Positions 1 through 6,630 of a stretch of DNA of 13,742 nucleotides are shown one piece after another (position 1 is the first letter of the stretch; every line of letters starts with the position of its first letter). A model generated the notes under the pieces. The model saw only the letters and a list, made by a program, of their open reading frames with translations, had not been told where the DNA came from and ran no database searches. Origin of the DNA: Candidatus Solincola jinzensis. Its GTDB lineage: Bacteria > Actinomycetota > Geothermincolia > Geothermincolales > RBG-13-55-18. The translations under genes and the position numbers were made by a program. Location: contig JACVJG010000021.1 of the NCBI GenBank assembly GCA_015711875.1, positions 1 to 13,742 on the forward strand, read 5' to 3'.

Positions 1-85
1 AGCTCCGCGCGAGCTAGTATAACGTAAAGCCGAGAGTCACTTTAAGGCCGTGAGGATGAAGCACCAGGCTTGGCGGTATCCCGCT
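1..85 (+). promoter_or_regulatory. structured RNA-like stretch, possibly partial riboswitch
   Basis: This plus-strand stretch runs directly into the intrinsic terminator at 92-119. All three plus frames stop by base 27, so it is not coding. It contains small hairpins: AGCTC/GAGCT at 1-15 and AAGC-ACCAG-GCTT at 59-71. The string ACGTAAAGCC at 22-31 differs by one base from the conserved ACGCAAAGCC core of the cyclic-di-GMP-I (GEMM-I) riboswitch, and GATGAAGC...GGCTT further on resembles that family's last helix. The 5' GNRA-capped hairpin of the family is not visible and may be absent or cut off. No plus-strand gene follows. It could equally be the 3' UTR of a gene that ends before or just inside the window. 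The riboswitch reading is weak. Confidence 0.15.
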
Positions 86-91
86 AGAGAC

Positions 92-119
92 GAGCCCGCC
101 TCAGAAGGCGGGCTCTTTT
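92..119 (+). terminator. rho-independent terminator (plus strand)
   Basis: A perfect 9-bp GC-rich stem, GAGCCCGCC / GGCGGGCTC, closes a 6-base loop (TCAGAA) and is followed by TTTT. The T-run is present only in the plus direction, so the terminator serves a plus-strand transcript coming from the left of the window and converging on rpsA. On the minus strand the same hairpin lies about 90 bases beyond the rpsA stop but has no T-tract. Confidence 0.8.
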
Positions 120-205
120 GTCCTTCCCCCTGCTCTTCCCCGTCTTGTACGGATAAAAGCGGAGGATGCATCATCGCACAGGCGGGTTTTGGGAGTCTTG
201 TGTGC

Positions 206-1822
206 TCAATTCTGTTTGCGCTTCATATCCCTGATTATGGACTCCAGGCTTCCCTCGGGGAGTTCCTCCTCTTCCTCGACCCCTCCTTGCTCAGTTTGAG
301 CCTGCTCCTCAATGACCTCGGCTTCCTCGGCCTGAGATCCGTAAGCGGCCGCCTCGGCTTCAGGGGTCGGTTGCTCCACGCTTTCAGGCGCGGACTCCCC
401 CGCCTCTTCCACCGGTTCCTGGATGGATGCTTCCTGAGGGTGTGTTTCATCCACCTCGGCGGCTTGCTGCACCGCTTCCTCCTCCACCTGTGGAGTGACG
501 GCAGCGGCCTCCTCGGCCGTCAACGATTCCCCCTCCCGAGGAAAGGTACCAGCCTCCCCCGTATCCTCCTCCGAAACCGCGCTCTCCGCCTCGGTCATCT
601 CGGCTTCATCCCCTACGGCCTTCTCGTACTGTGGCGTCTCCGCCTTCTCGTATTCGTCCGCCTCCTCGCCATAGTCAGTTTCTACCACGCCTGGAACCTG
701 CTTCAGGCTGAGGCTTATGCGCCGGCGGTCGATATCGATATCGATTACCTTCACGTCGATCTCCTGGTTGACCGCCAGCACCTCTTCCGGTTGCTCCACA
801 TGGCGGCGCGAAAGCTCTGAGATGTGTATCAAACCCTCGATGCCCGGCCTTACCTGCACGAAGGCCCCGAAGGGAACCAGCTTGGTGACCGTGCCACGGA
901 TGATCTCGCCGATCCTCACGTCCTGGGAAAGCTGCTCCCAGGGGTCGGCCTGGCAGGCTTTGAGGCTCAGGGATATGCGCTCCCGCTCTCGGTCGACGTC
1001 GAGGATCTCCACCTCCACCTCGTCGCCCACTGAAAGCACCTCGCTGGGTTTCTCGACGTGACACCAGGACAGCTCGGAGATGTGCACCAGTCCGTCTATG
1101 CCACCCAGGTTTACGAACGCGCCGAAGGAAACCAGGCTGGAGACCTTTCCGCTCACCCGCATTCCCTTGTCCAGGTTGTCCAGGAGTATCTTCCTGCGCT
1201 CGCTAGCGGTCTCCTCTATGAAGGCCCTTCTGGAGAGAACCACATTGTTGCGGTTTCTATCCATCTCGATGATCTTGCAGGTTAGCTGGGTGCCGAGGAA
1301 GGAATGGAGATCCTTGACGCGGTGGATATCGATGAGGGAGGCGGGAAGGAAGCCACGCAGTCCTATGTCCAGTATCAGGCCTCCCTTGACCACCTCTATC
1401 ACCTCGCCCTCTACGGGCTCGTTCTCCATCATCTTCTTTTCAAGCAGGTCCCAGGATCGCTCGTACTGAGCCCGTTTTTTGGAGAGGATGAGGCGCCCCT
1501 CCTTGTCTTCCTTCTGAAGCACCAGCGCGTCGATCTCGTCGCCCACTTTCACCACTTCCTCCGCCTTGACGCCGTAGCGGATGGACAGCTCGCGGGCCGG
1601 GATCACCCCTTCCGACTTGTAGCCGATGTCCAGCAGGACCTCATCTTTGTCCACCTTCACCACCGTGCCGGCGATGATGTCGCCTTCCGAGAAGATCTTG
1701 ATGGTCTTGTCGTAGTTAGGGGCTTCGCTATCGGAGTAGTCGAAGTTGGTCAGCGGGGTGGACAGTTCGGGGGTCTCAGGGGGGTTAACAAGGTCGCGCT
1801 CTCTTTCCGATTGATCCAGCAT
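206..1822 (-). CDS. rpsA: 30S ribosomal protein S1 (four S1 domains, acidic tail)
   Basis: This is a 538-residue RNA-binding protein of the small ribosomal subunit that helps recruit mRNA to the ribosome. Four S1 (OB-fold) repeats are visible at about residues 44-117, 133-199, 216-288 and 303-374. Repeats 3 and 4 carry the classic GxV..(S/P)FGAFV...GL(V/I)HISELS pattern. Residues 380-525 form a low-complexity tail very rich in Glu and Ala, and the last 13 residues are basic. The ATG at 1822 was chosen because AGGAGG lies 10 bases upstream; an in-frame GTG at 1885 would add 21 residues but has no ribosome-binding site. Four repeats instead of the six of E. coli is typical of actinobacterial RpsA. 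The gene lies downstream of polA as in Mycobacterium, but with about 380 bases between and apparently its own promoter. Confidence 0.95.
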   Translation of the reverse strand: MLDQSERERDLVNPPETPELSTPLTNFDYSDSEAPNYDKTIKIFSEGDIIAGTVVKVDKDEVLLDIGYKSEGVIPARELSIRYGVKAEEVVKVGDEIDALVLQKEDKEGRLILSKKRAQYERSWDLLEKKMMENEPVEGEVIEVVKGGLILDIGLRGFLPASLIDIHRVKDLHSFLGTQLTCKIIEMDRNRNNVVLSRRAFIEETASERRKILLDNLDKGMRVSGKVSSLVSFGAFVNLGGIDGLVHISELSWCHVEKPSEVLSVGDEVEVEILDVDRERERISLSLKACQADPWEQLSQDVRIGEIIRGTVTKLVPFGAFVQVRPGIEGLIHISELSRRHVEQPEEVLAVNQEIDVKVIDIDIDRRRISLSLKQVPGVVETDYGEEADEYEKAETPQYEKAVGDEAEMTEAESAVSEEDTGEAGTFPREGESLTAEEAAAVTPQVEEEAVQQAAEVDETHPQEASIQEPVEEAGESAPESVEQPTPEAEAAAYGSQAEEAEVIEEQAQTEQGGVEEEEELPEGSLESIIRDMKRKQN

Positions 1823-1856
1823 ACTTTCTCTTCCTCCAAGATGTTTTTTTATCCAC
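1785..1856 (-). CDS. possible 23-codon leader ORF overlapping the rpsA start
   Basis: A GTG at 1856 is preceded by AAGGAGGGG at good spacing and opens a 23-codon frame ending in TAA at 1785. It is out of frame with rpsA and overlaps its first 12 codons. The peptide is strongly basic (begins VDKKTSWRKRK, ends KRARPC). The upstream Shine-Dalgarno sequence looks stronger than the one used by rpsA, so ribosomes could load here and terminate inside rpsA. S1 is known to autoregulate translation in E. coli by a different leader; any regulatory role here is inference. It may be a chance frame. Confidence 0.2.
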   Translation of the reverse strand: MDKKTSWRKRKYAGSIGKRARPC

Positions 1857-1894
1857 GGCCCCTCCTTATATCGGTCAAGGCACACGGATAGCTT

Positions 1895-1925
1895 ATTTTA
1901 GCATTTTCCCACCCTCTTTGCACAA
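1895..1925 (-). promoter_or_regulatory. probable rpsA promoter (extended -10)
   Basis: On the minus strand the string TGCTAAAAT gives an extended -10 (TGn plus TAAAAT at 1900-1895). A weak -35, TTGTGC at 1925-1920, lies 19 bases upstream. The start site would be near 1888, about 65 bases before the rpsA ATG. The same TGCTAAAATAA core precedes the tRNA-Leu gene, which supports it. Confidence 0.45.
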
Positions 1926-2200
1926 GCATCCTTTCTTAAACCTGCTTACGAAAGAGTTACAGCAACTTCGCGCTCGCTCTTTTTCGGACTCTAGCCGACA
2001 GAAAATGGCGTCCATCCCGCTTTGAGCATCGCCGGCCTCTCTGGCCGGGCTTCTAAGGCCTCTCGCTGTATCATGAGGACACGGTCACGCTGAAAGCCTC
2101 AGGAAGGACGGAGCCCGCAGAAAGACCAAATCGTGCATGCGCGGTATACGCGTCCAAGAAGGGTCTTATGCCCCACGGCAGGAAAAACCATCATACGCCG
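1926..2200. other. polA-rpsA intergenic stretch, no gene seen
   Basis: I see no convincing gene in this gap. It contains one clear inverted repeat, CCGGCC-TCTCT-GGCCGG at 2032-2048 (6-bp stem, 5-base loop). Neither side of it has a T-run, so it is not a standard intrinsic terminator. No terminator for polA is evident, so read-through from polA into rpsA is possible alongside the rpsA promoter. Confidence 0.5.
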
Positions 2201-4906
2201 TCATTTAGCGTCGTACCACGAAGGCCCGCAACTCACGTCTACCTTGAGGGGGACAGCGAGCTCATAGGCGTTCTCCATCTCATGGCGCGCCAGCTCTGAC
2301 ACCAGAGATTCCTCGCCTACCCCGACGTCGAACACCAGCTCGTCATGGACCTGCAGCACCATTCGCGAACGACAACCCTCGTCACGCAAACGCCTGTGCA
2401 CGCGCAACATGGCAAGCTTGATGATGTCCGCGGCGCTTCCCTGAATAGGGGTGTTGAAGGCCAGGCGTTCACCTAGCCTGCGAAGGCGCAGGTTGCCTTG
2501 AGCCAGTTCCGGTATCTCCCTGCGCCTTCCCAGGAGAGTGGTCACGTAACCCCTTGACGTCGCCAGCTCCACCTGACGATCGAGAAAAGCGCGCACGCCT
2601 GGGAACTCCCTGAAATAGCGCCGGATGTATTCCTCCGCCTCTTCCTGTTCTATGCCCAGCTGTTCGGCAAGGCCATATGAACTGATGCCGTAGATTATCC
2701 CGAAGTTTATAGCCTTTGCCTTGCGCCGCTGCTCGCTGTTGACCTGATCGAAGGGGACGCCGAACACCTCCGAGGCGGTGGAGGCATGGATATCGCGGTC
2801 CTCCTCGAAAGCGCGCATAAGACCGGGGTCCCCTGAGAGATGCGCCATCACTCGCAGCTCTATCTGGGAGTAATCGGCTGATATGATGCATCCCCCAGGC
2901 GCGGTGGGAAGAAAGGCTTTGCGGATGGATTTCCCCAGCTCCGTGCGGATGGGTATGTTCTGAAGGTTGGGGTTACTGGAGGAAAGGCGCCCGGTGGAGG
3001 TTACGGTCTGGTTGAAGCACGCATGCAGCCTGCCGGTACGAGGGTCCACCAGGCGCGGCAACGCGCTTATGTAGGTGTTGAGCAGCTTGGACAGCTCGCG
3101 GTGGCGCAGTATGATCCCTGCTATGGGATGTTCCGCTTCCAGTGACTGCAGCACCGCCACATCCGTGGCGTATCCGGTCTTGGTGCGTCGTCTCGGTGGA
3201 AGGCCGAGAACCTCGAAAAGGATACGGGCCAGCTGCTGGGGGGAATTGAGGTTGAACTCCTCTCCCGCCAACTCGAAGGCGCGGCTCTCGAGCTCCGCCA
3301 ACTCCCTGCTCAGCTCTGCCTCCATTTCCTTGAGGACGTCCGGGTCCAGCCTCACGCCGCATATCTCCATCTCCGCCAGCACCGACTCCAGGGGCATCTC
3401 CACATCTCGGTAGAGGTCGCCCAAGCCACGCAGAGCCATCTCCGACTCCAGGACGGGGACGAGATCTCTTACCTTAAGGGCGAGCCTGGCTTCCTCCCCT
3501 GCATCCCCCTCCTCTGACGAAAACTCCATCTGTGTCGGGGGGGCCGGTCTCTCCGCCGCGCCCAGATGACGTCGCGAGATGCTCTCCAGGTCATGTCGCG
3601 CCCCCGATGGGTTAAGCAGATAGGAGGCGAGCTCGACGTCGAAATCCACCTCACCGTGGCGGCCACACAGGCGCTCGCATTGCACCATGAAATCCTTGCC
3701 GCGATAGAGATTCCATCTGATGCCCCGCTCCTCGTCCGCCCATTCCAGTAAGGCTAACAGCAGCCTCCGTCCATTCTCGCTTCGCAGGTCCAGGCGGAAA
3801 AGTCTGTCCCCTGCCGCCACGGTCAAAGCCTCCATAGCGCCTCTGGTGAAGCCCTCCCCCTTCAGGGTCGGATATATGGAGACCTCGCCTTCCTCTTGGC
3901 AGCGGCGTTCCATCTCCCCAAGGCCGCTTTCGTCCACCACCTCCAACACATCGAGGTCGGGCTCCGTCTCCTCGCATGCGACCGCAGCTTCTCCCCCCCG
4001 TGCGGGGAATAGCTCATTGCGCAACCTGGACAGGCGCTCGAAATGCTTCTTGAACTCCAGGGAATCAAGCAACCTGTACAACTCGCCATCGTCCCAGGGA
4101 CGCAACACACAACACTCGGGGTCCTGCAACGGTATGGGGACGTCGCGCCTGGAAGTCGCGAGCTCGCGGCTCATGAAGGCGCTTTCGCGGTGTTCCTCCA
4201 GGGCGCGTTTTACCTTCTGCGGGGTGATCTCGTCCAGGTGCTCGTAAACACCCTCCAGGCTGCCGTATCTTGATATCAGGGCGGAGGCGGTCTTCTCCCC
4301 GATGCCAGGGACTCCGGGGATGTTGTCTGAGGTGTCACCCTTCAGAGCCAGGTAATCCGCTATCTGACGCGGTTCAACGCCGAACCTCTCTTTTACCTCC
4401 GAGGGGTCATAGATCACGATGTCGGTTATCCCCTTGCGGTTGGCGATGATGCGTACGCGATCGTCCACCAGCTGAAGGGCGTCGCGGTCTCCGGTGACGA
4501 TGAAGATCTCGTCCTGCGGCGGGAGCGCCGTCGCCAGGGTAGCCAGCAGGTCGTCGGCCTCGTATCCATCCACTTCCAGGACGGAGATCCCCAATGCGTC
4601 CAGAACGGCATGTATGACTCCCATCTGCTCTCTGAGCTCCTCGGGCATAGGTTTGCGGTGCGCCTTATACTCCGCGTAGCGCTCGGTGCGGAATTCCGGT
4701 CTTCCCTTGTCGAAGGCCACCGCCATGGCGTCGGGTTTCAGCTCCTCTAGGACTTTTATGAGCATGGAAAGGAACCCGAACACCGCGTTAGTCGGCTGCC
4801 CTGAGGAGGTGGCCATCTCCGCGGGAAGGGCATAAAAGGCTCGATATGCCAAGCTGTGACCGTCTATCAGAGCCCACCGCCTATCCTCGCGCAATTTCAA
4901 CCTCAC
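2201..4906 (-). CDS. polA: DNA polymerase I, proofreading domain apparently inactive
   Basis: This family A polymerase fills gaps in repair and replaces Okazaki primers. With the GTG start at 4906 it has 901 residues. The 5'-nuclease domain spans about 13-290 (IDGHSLAYRAFYAL, VDGYEADDLLA, VTGDRDALQL, KGDTSDNIPGVPGIGEKTA). The middle region, about 320-490, sits where the 3'-5' exonuclease should be, but the DxE motif and the later YxxxD acids are missing, as in Taq polymerase. The polymerase domain is intact: motif A DYSQIELR at 678-685, O-helix RRKAKAINFGIIYG at 727-740 (Phe at the E. coli F762 position), motif C QVHDE around 852-856. The start is uncertain: an in-frame TTG at 4978 has no ribosome-binding site, and a TTG at 4894, with GAGG six bases upstream, fits the family N-terminus well. 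Confidence 0.95.
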   Translation of the reverse strand: MRLKLREDRRWALIDGHSLAYRAFYALPAEMATSSGQPTNAVFGFLSMLIKVLEELKPDAMAVAFDKGRPEFRTERYAEYKAHRKPMPEELREQMGVIHAVLDALGISVLEVDGYEADDLLATLATALPPQDEIFIVTGDRDALQLVDDRVRIIANRKGITDIVIYDPSEVKERFGVEPRQIADYLALKGDTSDNIPGVPGIGEKTASALISRYGSLEGVYEHLDEITPQKVKRALEEHRESAFMSRELATSRRDVPIPLQDPECCVLRPWDDGELYRLLDSLEFKKHFERLSRLRNELFPARGGEAAVACEETEPDLDVLEVVDESGLGEMERRCQEEGEVSIYPTLKGEGFTRGAMEALTVAAGDRLFRLDLRSENGRRLLLALLEWADEERGIRWNLYRGKDFMVQCERLCGRHGEVDFDVELASYLLNPSGARHDLESISRRHLGAAERPAPPTQMEFSSEEGDAGEEARLALKVRDLVPVLESEMALRGLGDLYRDVEMPLESVLAEMEICGVRLDPDVLKEMEAELSRELAELESRAFELAGEEFNLNSPQQLARILFEVLGLPPRRRTKTGYATDVAVLQSLEAEHPIAGIILRHRELSKLLNTYISALPRLVDPRTGRLHACFNQTVTSTGRLSSSNPNLQNIPIRTELGKSIRKAFLPTAPGGCIISADYSQIELRVMAHLSGDPGLMRAFEEDRDIHASTASEVFGVPFDQVNSEQRRKAKAINFGIIYGISSYGLAEQLGIEQEEAEEYIRRYFREFPGVRAFLDRQVELATSRGYVTTLLGRRREIPELAQGNLRLRRLGERLAFNTPIQGSAADIIKLAMLRVHRRLRDEGCRSRMVLQVHDELVFDVGVGEESLVSELARHEMENAYELAVPLKVDVSCGPSWYDAK

Positions 4907-5129
4907 TTCCGCCTTCAGGCCCCGCCACAAACGGAGAGGTTCGGGGGCGGAACGAGAATGCCCCGCCCCCTCACCCAAGGAGAACGTGGTTAGATAATAA
5001 AACCCGCCAGTGACAACGAAAGCTCCTGCGCACTACGCCCCCCGGGTACAACCAGCAGCTGGCTGAGCCTTTGGAAGGGCCGGGACGGCAAAAGCGCTGT
5101 TTAAGGCCGTGCTCGTTTTCGCATGCCGG

Positions 5130-5156
5130 TCTATATTCTCGCGACCGTCGGGACAA
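5130..5156 (-). promoter_or_regulatory. possible polA promoter
   Basis: On the minus strand TTGTCC (5156-5151) and TATAGA (5135-5130) are separated by 15 bases, a short spacer. It lies about 225 bases upstream of the chosen polA start and just beyond tRNA-Leu. No strong terminator separates the tRNA from polA; only a GC-rich CCGG...CCGG palindrome near 5177-5190 without a T-run is seen, so polA might also be read from the tRNA promoter. Confidence 0.22.
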
Positions 5157-5245
5157 ATGTTTTAAGAATACGTTACCGGGCGCCGCCGGACCTCTTCCCG
5201 CTCGCCATGGCTAAACGGCTTTTATGTGGTATCGCAGGTATATAG

Positions 5246-5332
5246 TGGTGCCGGAGGCCGGACTCGAACCGGCACGGGGTCACCCCCACTGGTTTTTGAG
5301 ACCAGCGCGTCTACCTGTTCCGCCACTCCGGC
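5246..5332 (-). tRNA. tRNA-Leu, anticodon CAA
   Basis: This is a complete class II tRNA of 87 nt including an encoded CCA. The acceptor arms are GCCGGAG and CTCCGGC, with discriminator A and then CCA. The anticodon stem CTGGT/ACCAG closes the loop CTCAAAA, giving anticodon CAA (plus-strand bases 5296-5298), which reads UUG leucine codons. The long variable arm, GGGG-GTGA-CCCC, is typical of tRNA-Leu. The T-loop GGTTCGAGTCC is canonical. There is no intron. Confidence 0.97.
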
Positions 5333-5345
5333 GTTTCCGCACGTT

Positions 5346-5374
5346 ATTTTAGCACCCGGGAAAGGAAGGTTGAA
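5346..5374 (-). promoter_or_regulatory. tRNA-Leu promoter
   Basis: On the minus strand -35 TTCAAC (5374-5369) lies 17 bases from -10 TAAAAT (5351-5346), which is extended by TG (TGCTAAAAT). Transcription would start about 7 bases before the tRNA 5' end at 5332. The core TGCTAAAATAA is shared with the rpsA promoter. Confidence 0.6.
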
Positions 5375-5557
5375 CGTCCCTTTGTCTTTTACCGTTACTT
5401 TGTTGAAGCGAACAGCCGCCTTGCCGCATGAAGAACACCTTTCTCTCCATAGGCGTGATCCAAGAAAAAGGCGCGCTTGTCCAAACTCTATGCACGCCGC
5501 GCACCCGCCTGAACCGCATGGCGTCGCCGATGCCCGCCATCGTTATTCTCGAGCCTT

Positions 5558-5767
5558 TCATGGCTCGCTGGTCAGCAACTCCTTCAGCTCCGCTTCCCAT
5601 GCCTCGATCTTTCGCAGGGTTTCGCTCAAAAGGGAGTGGAAATGGCCGTAGGTAGCGGCCGAAAGCCGCAGGCGCTCGAACGCTTCCAGTATCTCATGGA
5701 CGCGCTTTTCCAGCACCCTCATCGCTTCCTCCGCCATATCGCAGTAATAGCTCTCGCTCCAACCCAT
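5558..5767 (-). CDS. small helical protein of unknown function
   Basis: This is a 69-residue protein I do not recognise. It begins MGWSESYYCDMAEEAMRVLE and is predicted almost entirely alpha-helical. Charged residues alternate with Leu, Ile and Phe in a heptad-like manner, suggesting a short coiled coil or helical hairpin. It has no signal peptide, no membrane segment and a single Cys. The ATG at 5767 was chosen because GGGAG lies about 10 bases upstream; the frame is open to 5833 but that extension reads like non-coding sequence. It lies 109 bases downstream of the zinc-ribbon gene at 5877, on the same strand, so co-transcription is possible. It could be a chance frame, but codon composition and the ribosome-binding site favour a real gene. 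Confidence 0.55.
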   Translation of the reverse strand: MGWSESYYCDMAEEAMRVLEKRVHEILEAFERLRLSAATYGHFHSLLSETLRKIEAWEAELKELLTSEP

Positions 5768-5876
5768 TATCCACACTCTCCCTTTTTTCCCGCGGTCTAA
5801 GCCTTGATGGAGACGCTGATGCCCATGGAACATGAAATGATGGCGTCGCGGTCAGGGCGCTCGGTGGCCAGCCGTC

Positions 5877-6512
5877 TCAGGGGATTATATCCGTGCCTCT
5901 CGCGGTCACGTACCAGCGTCCTCCGATGTTCTCCAGGGAGACCATGAGGTTTTCCCCCTGGGATATCTCAGTTGCGGGTCCCGTACCCTTGTCGATGCGC
6001 CCCCCCTCGATGTAGCAACGCGCGCTGTAAGCGTCCAGCTTGTCAGCGCGCACTGATACCTCGCTATAGCGGCCCGCGCTTCCTAGATAAAGGGTCACGT
6101 TCTGGTACATATCCTCCGCCACCGCCCTGTCCTGGGGGGAGAAAAGCCCCGTGAACGCCTCGGCGTCCCTGTTGTTGGCGGCCTCCATGAGGCGCTTGCA
6201 TACCTCGCCCGGTGAGGGATTCGCCCATACCGTCAGACTCAGGACAAGCCAGACCACCACGGCCGTCAACGCCACACCGTAGGCAAGTATCTTCCAGCGG
6301 AATCTCCGCACCTTTTTCTCCACCGCCTCGCTCAGCGTGGGACGCAGTATCTCGGCGTCTCCCCGCCATTCGCCGGGAGCCACATACCGTCCCGTCATCG
6401 CTTGAGGGGAGGTGGGCTTGAAGGCGTCCGCGCTTTCAAGCAACCTCTCAGCGCATAAGGAACAGAACTCAGCGCTCTCGGGGTTTTCAGCTCCACACTT
6501 CGGGCACTTCAT
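5877..6512 (-). CDS. zinc-ribbon, single-pass membrane protein with NTF2-like outer domain
   Basis: This 211-residue protein has three parts. Residues 1-22 form a zinc ribbon with Cys at 3, 6, 17 and 20 (CPKCGAENPESAEFCSLC). A linker with YVAPGEWR at 43-50 follows, then a basic stretch and one membrane helix at about 74-96. The C-terminal half (about 101-211) begins GEVCKRLMEAANNRDAEAF, which resembles the opening helices of NTF2-like or DUF4878-like domains, and would lie outside the membrane with the ribbon inside. The function is unknown; such proteins are often called zinc-ribbon domain-containing hypothetical proteins. Its N-terminus is closely related to that of the next gene upstream (6631-7347), suggesting a duplicated module. 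The ribosome-binding site is weak (GGGAG about 11 bases before the ATG). Confidence 0.85.
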   Translation of the reverse strand: MKCPKCGAENPESAEFCSLCAERLLESADAFKPTSPQAMTGRYVAPGEWRGDAEILRPTLSEAVEKKVRRFRWKILAYGVALTAVVVWLVLSLTVWANPSPGEVCKRLMEAANNRDAEAFTGLFSPQDRAVAEDMYQNVTLYLGSAGRYSEVSVRADKLDAYSARCYIEGGRIDKGTGPATEISQGENLMVSLENIGGRWYVTARGTDIIP

Positions 6513-6537
6513 GGCTCTCTTATCTCCCGTTCACTAT

Positions 6538-6554
6538 GGCTCGAAAAGCGAGCC
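6538..6554. repeat. inverted repeat upstream of the 211-residue zinc-ribbon gene
   Basis: A perfect 6-bp inverted repeat, GGCTCG-AAAAG-CGAGCC, lies 25 bases before the start codon at 6512. It has no T-tract in the gene direction. It could be an mRNA leader hairpin or a protein-binding site. Nothing else marks the 118-base gap. Confidence 0.4.
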
Positions 6555-6630
6555 GTTAAACCTGCCTTCCTGGCTTGAGGGTTTTGGCTTCCTTTGCGTC
6601 TTCAGGCATCACAAAGAGGCCCTTTGCTCC

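Noticed and set aside
206..1891. Several long plus-strand frames opposite rpsA
   Set aside because: They are complements of the S1 coding sequence; the opposite frame has clear homology and a ribosome-binding site, these have neither.
2032..2048. Hairpin CCGGCC-TCTCT-GGCCGG as a polA terminator
   Set aside because: No T-run follows on either strand and it lies more than 150 bases after the polA stop.
5349..5600. 83-residue minus-strand frame between the tRNA and the small helical protein gene
   Set aside because: It overlaps the end of the small helical gene and the tRNA promoter, has no ribosome-binding site and has an uneven composition.
5226..5651. 141-residue plus-strand frame beginning over the tRNA
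   Set aside because: It reads through the complement of tRNA-Leu, giving the well-known spurious GAGGRTRTGT-type peptide, and then through the complement of a probable minus-strand gene.
5779..5905. Minus-strand frame running past the 211-residue gene's stop and ending in a protein-like tail (DAIISCSMGISVSIKA)
   Set aside because: Upstream it is simply the stop-free shadow frame of the zinc-ribbon gene, with no start codon context of its own; only the last 25 codons look plausible.
6564..6620. 17-codon minus-strand ORF (MPEDAKEAK...) between the two zinc-ribbon genes
   Set aside because: It has no ribosome-binding site and is too short to judge.
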